A stretch of DNA of 64,000 nucleotides, from assembly GCF_002979655.1 (NCBI RefSeq), contig NZ_PCPG01000001.1, positions 992,001-1,056,000 of the forward strand. The letters run 5' to 3'. The translations under genes and the position numbers were made by a program. This DNA is from Microbacterium sp. MYb45. GTDB lineage: Bacteria > Actinomycetota > Actinomycetes > Actinomycetales > Microbacteriaceae. Within the stretch, counting starts at the first letter, position 1. The number at the start of each line of letters is the position of its first letter. Below, in pieces: positions 29,169-37,644 of the stretch. The notes beneath the pieces are model-generated. The model was given only the letters and a program-made list of their open reading frames with translations. It was not told where the DNA came from and ran no database searches.

Positions 29169-30149
29169 ATGATCGGATTCATCGCCAAGCGATTGGTGAA
29201 CTATCTCATCCTCACCGTCATCGCCACGTTGGCCGGTTACGCCCTCGTCTCCACCACACTTCAGCCGGCGGCGCGGTTCCTCGGCAAGAATCCCCCCGTC
29301 CCGCAGTCCAGCATCGACGCCGCGCTCGACAAGATGGGCGTCAATCCTGACGTATCGCTGCTGCAGCGCATGTGGGACTGGCTCGTCCAGTTCGTCACGA
29401 CCGGCTCCCTCGGAATCTCCACTCGCAGCACCGAGGTGACGGCTGACATCATCGAACGGGCCGGCACGAGCCTCCGACTGCTGATCATCGGCTCCATCCT
29501 CGGCGCGATCTTCGGCATCCTGCTCGGTGTATGGGGAGCCATCCGCCAGTACCGCGCGAGTGATCAGATCATCACCTACGCGTCGTTCACCGTTCTCGCG
29601 ACGCCGATCTTCGTGATCGCGGTACTCCTCATGATCGGCGCGACCTGGGTCAACAACGCGTCCGGTCAGCAACTCATCAACTTCACCGGCGAGTACAGCG
29701 TCGGGGTCACCGGGTTCTGGCCCGTCATAGGCGATCGAATAGCGCATCTGCTGCTGCCCACGATCGCGCTCACCGTGACCGCGGCAGCCTCCTACTCCCG
29801 GTACCAGCGCAGCGCGATGCTCGACGTGCTGTCCTCGGACTTCATCCGCACGGCACGCGCGAAGGGCCGCACCCGCGGATCCGCCATCATGCGTCACGGC
29901 GTGCGCGTCGCACTGATCCCCATGTCGACCTTCTTCGCCTACTCGTTCGGCACCATCCTGGCGGGCGCGGCCGTGACGGAGAAGATCTTCAGCTGGCACG
30001 GCATGGGCGAATACCTCATCGACTCCGTGTCGAACAACGACATCAACGCCGCAACCGGATCCATCCTGTTCGCCGCGATCCTGGTGCTCATCGCGGGCAC
30101 GCTGGCCGACGTCCTCTACGCGGCCCTCGACCCCCGAGTGAGGATGTGA
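29169..30149 (+). CDS. ABC transporter permease, DppB-type
   Basis: A 326-residue membrane protein of the BPD_transp_1 family with about six membrane segments and the large first outside loop of DppB-type permeases. The EAA loop that contacts the ATPase is seen as RTARAKGRTRGSAIMRHGVR. It pairs with the DppC-type gene one base downstream to make the membrane channel of a family 5 importer. Confidence 0.92.
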   Translation: MIGFIAKRLVNYLILTVIATLAGYALVSTTLQPAARFLGKNPPVPQSSIDAALDKMGVNPDVSLLQRMWDWLVQFVTTGSLGISTRSTEVTADIIERAGTSLRLLIIGSILGAIFGILLGVWGAIRQYRASDQIITYASFTVLATPIFVIAVLLMIGATWVNNASGQQLINFTGEYSVGVTGFWPVIGDRIAHLLLPTIALTVTAAASYSRYQRSAMLDVLSSDFIRTARAKGRTRGSAIMRHGVRVALIPMSTFFAYSFGTILAGAAVTEKIFSWHGMGEYLIDSVSNNDINAATGSILFAAILVLIAGTLADVLYAALDPRVRM

Positions 30150-30150
30150 C

Positions 30151-31068
30151 ATGACGCTCGATCCCACACAGCTCGACGCTCCACCGCTCGAGCCGGAGAA
30201 CGAGGAATCTCCCTCGATCCCCCGGTGGCGGCTGATCCTGGTCCGCACGTTCTCGACCAAGCGGGCCTGGATCGGCGCCGGCGTGCTCGTGCTGATGTTC
30301 CTGCTCGCGTACGTCGGACCGCTGCTCTACCCGTGGTCGTCCACCGACCAGGACTATCTCGCGTTCAACAAGGGGCCGAGCCTCGACCACTGGTTCGGCA
30401 CCGACACGATCGGGCAGGACATCTTCGCCCAGTCGATGGCGGGTCTGCAGAAGTCCCTGCTCATCGGCCTCATCGTCGGACCGGTCACGGCACTCATCGC
30501 CGGGCTCGTCGGCGCGATCGCCGGGTACGTCGGCGGTGTCTGGGACCGGGTGATCGTCTGGATCATCGACCTGCTCCTCGTGCTGCCGAGCTTCTACATC
30601 CTCGTGCTGCTGAGCCCACTCTTCAAGGACCTGGCCTGGGTCGCGCTCGTCGTGTTCCTCCCCCTCTTCGGATGGATGGTGCTCGCGAGAGTCATCCGCG
30701 GTCAGACCATGTCGCTGCGCGAGCGCGACTACGTCAAGGCGGCTCGCTTCATGGGCGTCGGCGGTTTCACCATCATCCGCCGCCACATCATCCCCAACGT
30801 GGCATCGCTGCTGATCATCGACGCGACGCTGGGTGTCGGCGCCGCGATCCTCGCCGAGACCACGCTCAGCTACTTCGGCTTCGGCATCCAGCCGCCCGAC
30901 GTGTCACTCGGAACGCTGCTCGCTGCGGGAAGCGCCGCGGCGACCACCCGTCCCTGGCTCTTCATCCCGCCGGCGATCATCCTCGTCGCCACCGTGCTCG
31001 CGTCGAGTCTGCTCGGAGATGCCCTGCGTGACGCCGTCGACCCGACCTCGGAGAACAACCGTGCCTGA
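30151..31068 (+). CDS. ABC transporter permease, DppC-type
   Basis: A 305-residue permease with the N-terminal OppC_N segment (RTFSTKRAWIGAGVLVLMFLLAYVGP) and the BPD_transp_1 core; the EAA loop reads YVKAARFMGVGGFTIIRRH. The HWFGTDTIGQDIFAQ motif before the core is typical of DppC/OppC. Its last 8 nt overlap the start of the ATPase gene (GTGCCTGA). Confidence 0.92.
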   Translation: MTLDPTQLDAPPLEPENEESPSIPRWRLILVRTFSTKRAWIGAGVLVLMFLLAYVGPLLYPWSSTDQDYLAFNKGPSLDHWFGTDTIGQDIFAQSMAGLQKSLLIGLIVGPVTALIAGLVGAIAGYVGGVWDRVIVWIIDLLLVLPSFYILVLLSPLFKDLAWVALVVFLPLFGWMVLARVIRGQTMSLRERDYVKAARFMGVGGFTIIRRHIIPNVASLLIIDATLGVGAAILAETTLSYFGFGIQPPDVSLGTLLAAGSAAATTRPWLFIPPAIILVATVLASSLLGDALRDAVDPTSENNRA

Positions 31069-33121
31069 ACCCCTGCTTCGCGTCCGCGACCTCAACGTCA
31101 CCTTCGAGACGAAGGCCCGCACCGTCCACGCCGTCCGCGGTGTGAACTACGAGGTCAATCGCGGCGAGTTCCTCGCCATTGTGGGTGAGTCCGGTTCGGG
31201 CAAGTCCGTGTCGTCGATGGCGGTCATGGGCCTCCTCCCGAGCACCGCCAACGTCTCGGGCTCCATCACGTACGACGGCACCGAGCTCCTCGGCTCCACC
31301 GACCGGCAGCTGTCGAAGATGCGCGGTTCCGACATCGCGATGATCTTCCAGGACCCGCTCTCGGCACTGACGCCGGTCTACACGATCGGTCAGCAGATCA
31401 TCGAGGGCCTCAAGCTGCACCAGCCCGGGCTCAGCAACCAGGCTCTGGAGGCCCGCGCGGTCGAGCTGCTCGACATCGTCGGTATCCCGGAGCCGCGCCG
31501 ACGGGTGAAGTCGTTCCCGCACGAGTTCTCGGGCGGCATGCGCCAGCGCGCGATGATCGCGATCGCCATCGCGAACGATCCGAAGCTGATCATCGCGGAC
31601 GAGCCGACGACGGCACTGGATGTCACCATCCAGGCCCAGATCCTGGATGTCCTCCAGAAGGCGAAGGAAATCACCGGCGCTGCCGTGGTGCTCATCACGC
31701 ATGATCTCGGCGTCGTCGCCGGCAACGCGGATCGCGTGGCCGTGATGTATGCGGGCCGCATCGTGGAGACCGCACCGGTCGACGAACTGTTCGCACGTCC
31801 GGCGATGCCGTACACGATCGGACTCCTGCGCTCGATGCCGAGCATCGCCAACGGGGCCTCCGAACGTCTCGTCCCACTCGAGGGACGTCCGCCGCTGCTG
31901 ACTGAGGTGCCCACCGGCTGCCCGTTCGCCGATCGCTGCCCCGCCGTGATCTCGGCGTGCCACGACATCGAACCCGATCTCGTCCCCGTCGCACCGCTGC
32001 AGTCCGCGGCGTGCATCCGTGCGGAGGAGATCGTCGACGGCCGGCTCCCCCGCGACGAGGTCTTCTCCCCGCCTGCCCCGGTCGAAGAGGTCGTCCGCGA
32101 GGTCGAGACCCGCGGCACCGTGCTCAAGGTCGAAGACCTGAAGCGGCACTACCCGCTCACCAAGGGCACCGTTTTCCGCCGCCGCATCGGCACCGTCCGC
32201 GCGGTCGACGGCGTCAGCTTCGAGCTGGACGGCGGCAAGACCCTCGGCCTGGTCGGAGAATCGGGCTGCGGAAAGTCGACCACCGTCATGGAGGTGATGG
32301 AACTCGCCCAGCCGCAGTCGGGGCGCGTCTCCGTCAACGGCATCGACACGGCCACGCTCTCCGCTTCACAGCGTCGCGCGCTCCGGACCGACATCCAGAT
32401 CGTGTTCCAGGACCCGGCGGCCTCGCTCGACCCGCGTATGACCGTCGAAGAACTCATCGGCGAACCGCTCACCGTGCACGACGTCCCGGCGAAGGAGATC
32501 TCGCGCCGCGTGCGCCGGATGCTCGAGCTCGTCGGTCTCGAGCCGAGCTATGCCCGTCGCTACCCGCACGAGTTCTCCGGAGGTCAGCGCCAGCGCATCG
32601 GAATCGCGCGTGCGCTCGTCGTCGAACCGAAGATCCTCGTCCTCGACGAGCCGGTTTCCGCGCTCGACGTCTCGGTGCAGGCCGGCGTGATCAACCTGCT
32701 CGAGGATCTGAAGCAGCAGCTGGGACTCTCCTACCTGTTCGTCGCACACGACCTCGCCGTGGTGCACCACATCGCCGATGACGTCGCCGTGATGTACCTC
32801 GGGCGCATCATCGAGTACGGCGATGTCGACGCGATCTTCAGCAACCCGCGCCACCCGTACACGCGCGCGCTGCTGTCGGCCGTGCCGATCCCCGACCCGC
32901 AGATCGAGCGGACGCGCGAGCGCATCCTCCTCTCCGGAGACCTGCCATCGCCGACCGAGACGATCACGGGGTGCGCGTTCCGCTCACGGTGCCCGCTCTA
33001 CGCGATCCTTCCTCCCGCACAGCAGGCCGAATGCGAGACCGTTTCTCCCGAGCTGCGCCCCGTGGAAGGACGCGACGTCTCCTGCCATTGGGCGGAGCAG
33101 GACATCCTGCAGACCGCGTGA
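31061..33121 (+). CDS. Fused double ATPase of a peptide/nickel ABC transporter (DppD-DppF type)
   Basis: A 686-residue protein with two complete nucleotide-binding domains, where many bacteria use two genes. Domain 1 has Walker A GESGSGKS (42-49) and signature FSGGMRQR (about 155-162); domain 2 has Walker A GESGCGKS (399-406) and signature FSGGQRQR (about 505-512). Each half ends in the oligopeptide-type C-terminal extension with a Cys cluster (CPFADRCP, CAFRSRCP), which binds a 4Fe-4S cluster in relatives. It powers the importer formed with the two upstream permeases. GTG 31061 is chosen from the 8-nt overlap. Confidence 0.93.
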   Translation: MPEPLLRVRDLNVTFETKARTVHAVRGVNYEVNRGEFLAIVGESGSGKSVSSMAVMGLLPSTANVSGSITYDGTELLGSTDRQLSKMRGSDIAMIFQDPLSALTPVYTIGQQIIEGLKLHQPGLSNQALEARAVELLDIVGIPEPRRRVKSFPHEFSGGMRQRAMIAIAIANDPKLIIADEPTTALDVTIQAQILDVLQKAKEITGAAVVLITHDLGVVAGNADRVAVMYAGRIVETAPVDELFARPAMPYTIGLLRSMPSIANGASERLVPLEGRPPLLTEVPTGCPFADRCPAVISACHDIEPDLVPVAPLQSAACIRAEEIVDGRLPRDEVFSPPAPVEEVVREVETRGTVLKVEDLKRHYPLTKGTVFRRRIGTVRAVDGVSFELDGGKTLGLVGESGCGKSTTVMEVMELAQPQSGRVSVNGIDTATLSASQRRALRTDIQIVFQDPAASLDPRMTVEELIGEPLTVHDVPAKEISRRVRRMLELVGLEPSYARRYPHEFSGGQRQRIGIARALVVEPKILVLDEPVSALDVSVQAGVINLLEDLKQQLGLSYLFVAHDLAVVHHIADDVAVMYLGRIIEYGDVDAIFSNPRHPYTRALLSAVPIPDPQIERTRERILLSGDLPSPTETITGCAFRSRCPLYAILPPAQQAECETVSPELRPVEGRDVSCHWAEQDILQTA

Positions 33122-33693
33122 TCCGTGGTGACGGCGTGAGCGGCCGCGGCACTGACCGCATCGTCATCCGCGGTGCATCGGGCTGGTGGATCAGCGGTGT
33201 TCTGGCGGCGCTCTTCGCCTACCTGCTCATCGATGCGGCCGTTCGCGCGGAGTGGGCGATAGTGCTCCTCTCCCTCCCCTGGATGGGAGTGGTGCTGCTC
33301 GTGTGCTGGATGCTGCTGATCCGGCCGTGCGTCATCGTCGCGCCTGCCACGCTCACCGTGGTCAACGTCTTCCGCACACACACGATCCCGTGGCACGAGG
33401 TGGCCGAGCTCCACGTGCGGTATCAGCTCGTCGTCGAGTTGACCGACGGCACCGCGATCCGCGCCTGGGGTTCACCCACCGTCCGGCCGCGTCGGGACCG
33501 GGAAGCCGACGTGTCGACGTCCCATCGTTCCCGCGCCTTCGTCGGTGTGGTGGAGGCGATCGACCACGCGCGTGATGACGTCGGGCGGGCTCCGACGGGT
33601 GAGGCGGCGACCGTGAGCGTTGCGTGGCTGCCTCTTCTCGCTCTCGCCCTCGCCGTGGCTCTCGGCGTCACGGCAGCCGGCCTGCTGTTGTGA
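33118..33693 (+). CDS. PH-domain-like membrane protein
   Basis: A 191-residue protein with two closely spaced membrane segments (about 25-65), a PH-like beta segment of the bacterial PH_6/YdbT kind (CVIVAPATLTVVNVFRTHTIPWHEVAELHV) and a last membrane helix at the C-terminus (about 168-190). The GTG at 33118 overlaps the ATPase stop by 4 nt (GTGA), so it is coupled to the transporter operon; GTG 33136 is an alternative. Function unknown. Confidence 0.75.
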   Translation: MIRGDGVSGRGTDRIVIRGASGWWISGVLAALFAYLLIDAAVRAEWAIVLLSLPWMGVVLLVCWMLLIRPCVIVAPATLTVVNVFRTHTIPWHEVAELHVRYQLVVELTDGTAIRAWGSPTVRPRRDREADVSTSHRSRAFVGVVEAIDHARDDVGRAPTGEAATVSVAWLPLLALALAVALGVTAAGLLL

Positions 33694-33698
33694 CGCGG

Positions 33699-33722
33699 GG
33701 TCTCGGCATAAACGCCGAGATC
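33699..33722. terminator. Short hairpin, terminator or operator
   Basis: TCTCGGC (33701-33707), 6-nt loop, GCCGAGA (33714-33720), extended by two weaker pairs. It may end the transporter operon, but it also fills the -35 to -10 region of the next promoter (-10 TAAGCT at 33724), so it could be an operator. Confidence 0.45.
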
Positions 33723-33723
33723 C

Positions 33724-33729
33724 TAAGCT
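33724..33729 (+). promoter_or_regulatory. -10 element (TAAGCT), leaderless promoter
   Basis: TAAGCT, then 6 nt, then GTG 33736. Confidence 0.6.
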
Positions 33730-33735
33730 GAACGC

Positions 33736-34467
33736 GTGAGCGCACAGATCGTCCTCGTGCACGGCATCCGCACGTCCGCCACCATGTGGCGCGCGCAGCT
33801 CGCCTATCTGGAAGCGCACGGATACGCCGCCACAGCCGTCGACCTGCCGGGACACGGCACCCGGATGGGCGAGGACTTCACGCTCCATGAGGCGCTGCAC
33901 ACGATCGACGTCGCGGTTCGCGCTGCGGCGGAGAAGGGGCCCGTCGTGCTCGTCGGGCATTCGATGGGCGGGCTCCTCTGCCTCGCCTACGTCGGCGGCG
34001 CGGAGACGCCGCCGGTCGCCGGACTGGTCGCGGCCGCGTGCACCTCGCTCCCCTCCGGCGCGGGCCTGCGCGCCTATCGGCTCTTCGCGAGGGCCGTGGA
34101 CTCGCTCCCCGACCGCGGGATGTGGCTCACCGCGCGGATGCTCGAGGCCACCATCCCCGCCGAGACGCGGTCGGACTTCGCCGCAGGCGGCTACGCACTC
34201 GACACACAGGATGCCGCGCTCCGCAGCCTCGCAGCCCTCGACGTCGCCGCCGCGGTCCCCCGCATCAAGATCCCCCTCTGGTTCGTGAACGGTCAGTACG
34301 ACCAGCTGCGTCTGAACGAGACGCTCTTCCGTCGTCTCGCCTCACACGCCGAGCTGATCATCGTCCCCCGCACGACTCACCTGGTCACGGCCATGAGGCC
34401 GCGGATCTTCAACGCGGTGCTGCAGCTCGCGATCGCGACGGTGGAGCAGGACGCAGAGCCGTCATGA
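33736..34467 (+). CDS. Alpha/beta hydrolase
   Basis: A 243-residue cytoplasmic alpha/beta-fold hydrolase. IVLVHGIRTSATMWR is the oxyanion strand, GHSMGG (74-79) holds the nucleophile Ser76, and NGQYDQLR and RTTHLV give the likely Asp and His of the triad. Esterase or related activity; substrate unknown. The start is fixed by a leaderless promoter. Its end overlaps the MFS gene by 6 nt on the other strand. Confidence 0.86.
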   Translation: MSAQIVLVHGIRTSATMWRAQLAYLEAHGYAATAVDLPGHGTRMGEDFTLHEALHTIDVAVRAAAEKGPVVLVGHSMGGLLCLAYVGGAETPPVAGLVAAACTSLPSGAGLRAYRLFARAVDSLPDRGMWLTARMLEATIPAETRSDFAAGGYALDTQDAALRSLAALDVAAAVPRIKIPLWFVNGQYDQLRLNETLFRRLASHAELIIVPRTTHLVTAMRPRIFNAVLQLAIATVEQDAEPS

Positions 34468-35697
34468 GCGCTTCGGCTCTCGCGCGAACGCCGTGAGCAG
34501 TCCCCCGACCAGGGACAGCACCGCCGCCGCGACGAACACCAGCCAGAACCCGCCGACCAGAGCGACCAGCGCGGCCCCGAGCACCGGTCCGATCAGCTGG
34601 CCGAGGGCGGCCGTGACGTTCACGATCCCGAGGTCACGCGCATGGTCCTGTTCATCCGGCAGCAGATCGGCCGCGAAGGCGAGTCCCACCGTCGAGAACG
34701 CGCCGTACCCGAGCCCCATCAGAGCCGCGGCCACCATCGTCATCTCGAACGTCGGCACCAGCGCGATCGCAACGCCCGATGCCGCCTGCACCACCGTGGC
34801 GGCGACCGCGAGCGTGCGCCGATTGCCCGTACGGTCGGAGACGAGACCGGTCACCACGGACGCGATCACCACAAAGACCGTGTACACGACGATGAGCAGT
34901 AGGAGGTTGTCCTGCGCGACGGCACTCGGCTGGCCGAGCCCGTGCAGGAGGAAGAACAGGAACAGCGCCGTCCCGAGTGCATTGCCGATGTTCGTCACCA
35001 GGCGACCGGAGAGCATCCAGGCGAAATCCCGGTCGCGCAGAGACGCCAGCCGACGGCGCCCCACCGTCTTCGGGCGCATCGCCTCGACACTCGGCGGGTC
35101 GGGCAGGAGCAGGGCGGCTGCCGATCCGATGACCGCGATCACGCCGGCGAGCAGCAGGTAGCCGTCGCGGATGCCGAGTCCGAGGAGAACGACGAGGCCG
35201 ACGCCGAGCACGATGCCGACGGCCTGACTGGAACCGACCGCCGCGGAGGCCGCACCGCGCTGCGTGGACGGCAGCTGGTCGGCGATGAGAGCGGTGAAGG
35301 CGGCGGACGAGACCGCGACGCCGATCGACACACCCACCCACCCCGCGCCGACCGCCCAGGGACCTTCCGCGTATCCGGTCAGGACGAGGCAGACCGCGGT
35401 GACAAGAACGCCGCCGAGCGCCCAGGGACGGCGACGGTGGCGCCCCGCCGCCACACGATCGGAGAGCGCTCCGGCCGCGGGACCGGCGATGATGCCGGCG
35501 AGCCCGCCGATTCCGAGAACCAGACCGGAAGAGACGACGCCGCGGATCCAGTCGTCTTCCGGCGTGTCCAGCTGCAGGGGAAGGAGCAGCTGCACCGGCG
35601 TGAGCTGCACGGTCCAGATCGCGAGCCACGCCAGCGTGAAGAGCGACATCCATCGTGCTCCCGCTCGAACGGTGCGCGTACCGGTGACTTCGGTCAT
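34462..35697 (-). CDS. MFS transporter
   Basis: A 411-residue major facilitator protein with about twelve membrane segments. Between helices 2 and 3 stands GALSDRVAAGRHRRRPW, the family loop motif, and SDRTGNRR marks the same place in the second half. Such patterns occur in sugar (GPH-like) and drug transporters. It is coupled to the beta-glucosidase gene by a 4-nt overlap (ATGA), which suggests that it imports the glycoside that enzyme splits. Confidence 0.87.
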   Translation of the reverse strand: MTEVTGTRTVRAGARWMSLFTLAWLAIWTVQLTPVQLLLPLQLDTPEDDWIRGVVSSGLVLGIGGLAGIIAGPAAGALSDRVAAGRHRRRPWALGGVLVTAVCLVLTGYAEGPWAVGAGWVGVSIGVAVSSAAFTALIADQLPSTQRGAASAAVGSSQAVGIVLGVGLVVLLGLGIRDGYLLLAGVIAVIGSAAALLLPDPPSVEAMRPKTVGRRRLASLRDRDFAWMLSGRLVTNIGNALGTALFLFFLLHGLGQPSAVAQDNLLLLIVVYTVFVVIASVVTGLVSDRTGNRRTLAVAATVVQAASGVAIALVPTFEMTMVAAALMGLGYGAFSTVGLAFAADLLPDEQDHARDLGIVNVTAALGQLIGPVLGAALVALVGGFWLVFVAAAVLSLVGGLLTAFAREPKRS

Positions 35698-37064
35698 CTC
35701 CCCACCGCCGTCGCTGCCGCTGCGCGCGCACTCGCGATGACGTCGCGATACCAGTCGTAGGAGGCCTTGGGCGTCCGCTCCCGCGTCTCGAAGTCGACGT
35801 GGACGAGCCCGAACCGCTGGGTGTAGCCGTCGGCCCACTCCCAGTTGTCGAGCAGTGACCACACCGTGTACTCCTCCACGGGGACTCCGGCTGCCATCGC
35901 CTCCCCGACGGCGGCGAGGTGCCCGGCCAGATACGCGATCCGGTCCGTGTCGTCGACGCGGCCGGCGCGCGGCGGTTCCGGGAACGAGGCTCCGTTCTCA
36001 CCGATGATGACCGGGGGAAGACGGGGGTGCCGGGCATGCAGGTCGACCAGGAGGTCGCGGAGGGCTCCGGGCACGATCGGCCACTCGGGACCGAAGCCGG
36101 TGACGGGAGCCCCGGGAGTGGGCACGATGTCGAAGGGGATGGGACTCCCCTCCTCTGCTGCCGTCACGGTCGTGGGGTTGTAGAAGTTGATGCCGTAGAA
36201 GTCGATCGAGCCGCCGATCTCCTCGAGGTCCCCGTCGCGCACCGGCATCGGCGGGAGGCCCAGCGACTCCAGGTCCGGGTAGGAGCCGGTGAGGAGCGGC
36301 TCGCTGAAGACCCGATTGTGGATCAGGTCGTAGAGCGCGGCCGCCTGGTGGTCGTCGGCTGTGTCGTGCAGCGGAAGCACCCACGTGTGGTTGTTCGCGA
36401 GCCCGACGGCGGAGGCGCCTCGCTCCCGCAGCACGGAGGCAGCGCGGGCATGGGCGAGCAGCTGGTGGTGGGCGGTCGGCAGCGCGCCGAAGAGCAGCTG
36501 TCTCCCCGGCGCGAGTGCGCCGACCGCGTATCCCTGCAACGTCGTCATGGCCGGCTCGTTGAGGGTGTACCACTGCCGCACGCGATCACCGAGGCGGTCG
36601 GCCACGATCGTCACGTAGTCGGCGAAGCGCTCGGCGGTGTCGCGCTCGAGCCAGCCGCCGTCGGCCTCTACCGCACTCGGCATCTCCCAGTGGAAGAGGG
36701 TCGGGAACGGAGCGACCCCCGCCTCCAGCAGAAGGTCGACCAGCCGCGAGTAGTGGTCGAGGGCGGTCTTGTCACCGTCACCTCTGCCGTCCGGCTGCAC
36801 GCGCGCCCACGGAATGGAGAACCGATAGCGGTCGAGCCCCAACCCGGCCGCGAGAGCCACATCCGCCTCGGGATGCCGATAGCTGTCGCATGCCGGGTCT
36901 GCCGTCGATCCGTCGATGATCGCGCCGGGCCTCTCGAGGAAGTCGTCCCAGATGGAGCGTCCCGTACTTCCCGTCGGACGCGATCCCTCGATCTGGAAGG
37001 CGGAGGTCGCGGCGGACCAGCGAAGGCCTGCGGGCACGGACGGAGGAACGCGTTCGGGGGTCAT
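35694..37064 (-). CDS. Glycoside hydrolase family 1 beta-glucosidase
   Basis: A 456-residue GH1 enzyme that releases terminal beta-linked glucose or a related sugar. The N-terminal WSAATSAFQIEGS, the acid/base Glu170 in TLNEP and the nucleophile Glu356 in IIGENG are all present, with WSLLDNWEWADGY for sugar binding. No signal peptide, so it acts inside the cell on imported disaccharides or glycosides. AAGGAG stands 6 nt before the ATG. The MFS gene follows in the same operon. No regulator gene adjoins; an inverted repeat lies upstream (37126-37148). Confidence 0.95.
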   Translation of the reverse strand: MTPERVPPSVPAGLRWSAATSAFQIEGSRPTGSTGRSIWDDFLERPGAIIDGSTADPACDSYRHPEADVALAAGLGLDRYRFSIPWARVQPDGRGDGDKTALDHYSRLVDLLLEAGVAPFPTLFHWEMPSAVEADGGWLERDTAERFADYVTIVADRLGDRVRQWYTLNEPAMTTLQGYAVGALAPGRQLLFGALPTAHHQLLAHARAASVLRERGASAVGLANNHTWVLPLHDTADDHQAAALYDLIHNRVFSEPLLTGSYPDLESLGLPPMPVRDGDLEEIGGSIDFYGINFYNPTTVTAAEEGSPIPFDIVPTPGAPVTGFGPEWPIVPGALRDLLVDLHARHPRLPPVIIGENGASFPEPPRAGRVDDTDRIAYLAGHLAAVGEAMAAGVPVEEYTVWSLLDNWEWADGYTQRFGLVHVDFETRERTPKASYDWYRDVIASARAAAATAVGR

Positions 37065-37125
37065 ATGGCTCCTTGACAGCGGTGTCGGGATAGTGATGAT
37101 TCTGCACCCAGTACCATGAGATCCG

Positions 37126-37148
37126 CGACGGAGTTTCGCAATCCGTCG
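37126..37148. promoter_or_regulatory. Inverted repeat CGACGGA-N9-TCCGTCG
   Basis: A perfect 7-bp inverted repeat between the divergent beta-glucosidase and rpsT genes. It could be an operator for the glucosidase-MFS operon; it also lies just before the rpsT promoter. Confidence 0.3.
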
Positions 37149-37178
37149 GCCGTTTCGCGTCTGCACCCCCTCTGCTGG

Positions 37179-37184
37179 TAGACT
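37179..37184 (+). promoter_or_regulatory. -10 element (TAGACT) of rpsT
   Basis: TAGACT sits about 102 nt before the rpsT start, giving an mRNA leader of about 95 nt that contains two hairpins. Confidence 0.5.
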
Positions 37185-37198
37185 CGGCTCTTGGCTTG

Positions 37199-37248
37199 CG
37201 TGTGGGTTCTTCCCTCACGACCGCCGTGCAGCAGCCCTCTTCTGCTGC
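37199..37248 (+). promoter_or_regulatory. Structured 5' leader of rpsT (two tandem hairpins)
   Basis: Hairpin 1: 37199-37219, CGTG-T-GGG against CCC-T-CACG around a 5-nt loop. Hairpin 2: 37228-37248, GCAGCAG against CTGCTGC around a 7-nt loop. They stand between promoter and start codon of the S20 gene and could serve autogenous control by S20, as known for other ribosomal protein leaders. No match to a described motif could be tested. Confidence 0.45.
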
Positions 37249-37286
37249 CGGCATTCCGAACACTCCTGTACAGAAAGCGTCCACAC

Positions 37287-37547
37287 GTGGCAAACATCAA
37301 GTCGCAGATCAAGCGCAACAAGACCAACGAGAAGGCGCGCGAGCGTAACAAGGCCGTGAAGAGCGAGCTCAAGACGGTCATCCGCACGACTCGCACGGCA
37401 GTCACCGCCGGCGACAAGGCCGCAGCCGAGGCCGGCCTGAAGAAGGCCGCCGTCAAGATCGACAAGGCCGTCAGCAAGGGTGTCCTGCACAAGAACCAGG
37501 CGTCGAACCGCAAGTCGGCTCTCGCCAAGCAGGTCGCTTCTCTCTGA
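37287..37547 (+). CDS. rpsT: 30S ribosomal protein S20
   Basis: An 86-residue basic, helical 16S rRNA-binding protein. [19 protein letters not shown] at the N-terminus and the Lys/Ala-rich helices ending in [19 protein letters not shown] are the family pattern. The start is GTG at 37287, giving VANIKSQ as in other S20 proteins after the initiator. It is a single gene with its own promoter, structured leader and a strong terminator. Confidence 0.97.
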   Translation: MANIKSQIKRNKTNEKARERNKAVKSELKTVIRTTRTAVTAGDKAAAEAGLKKAAVKIDKAVSKGVLHKNQASNRKSALAKQVASL

Positions 37548-37563
37548 GCTGAAGCTTCTGAGA

Positions 37564-37593
37564 AAGGCCCGTCCCGTCTTCGGGGCGGGCCTT
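37564..37593 (+). terminator. Rho-independent terminator of rpsT
   Basis: A stem of 13 pairs (37564-37576 with 37581-37593, one G-T) and a TCTT loop, followed by a T-rich run (CTTCGTTCTTC). Confidence 0.88.
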
Positions 37594-37644
37594 CTTCGTT
37601 CTTCGGCAGTGATCCGCGGCGTTCCGCGGCGTGAGGACGCGTGA

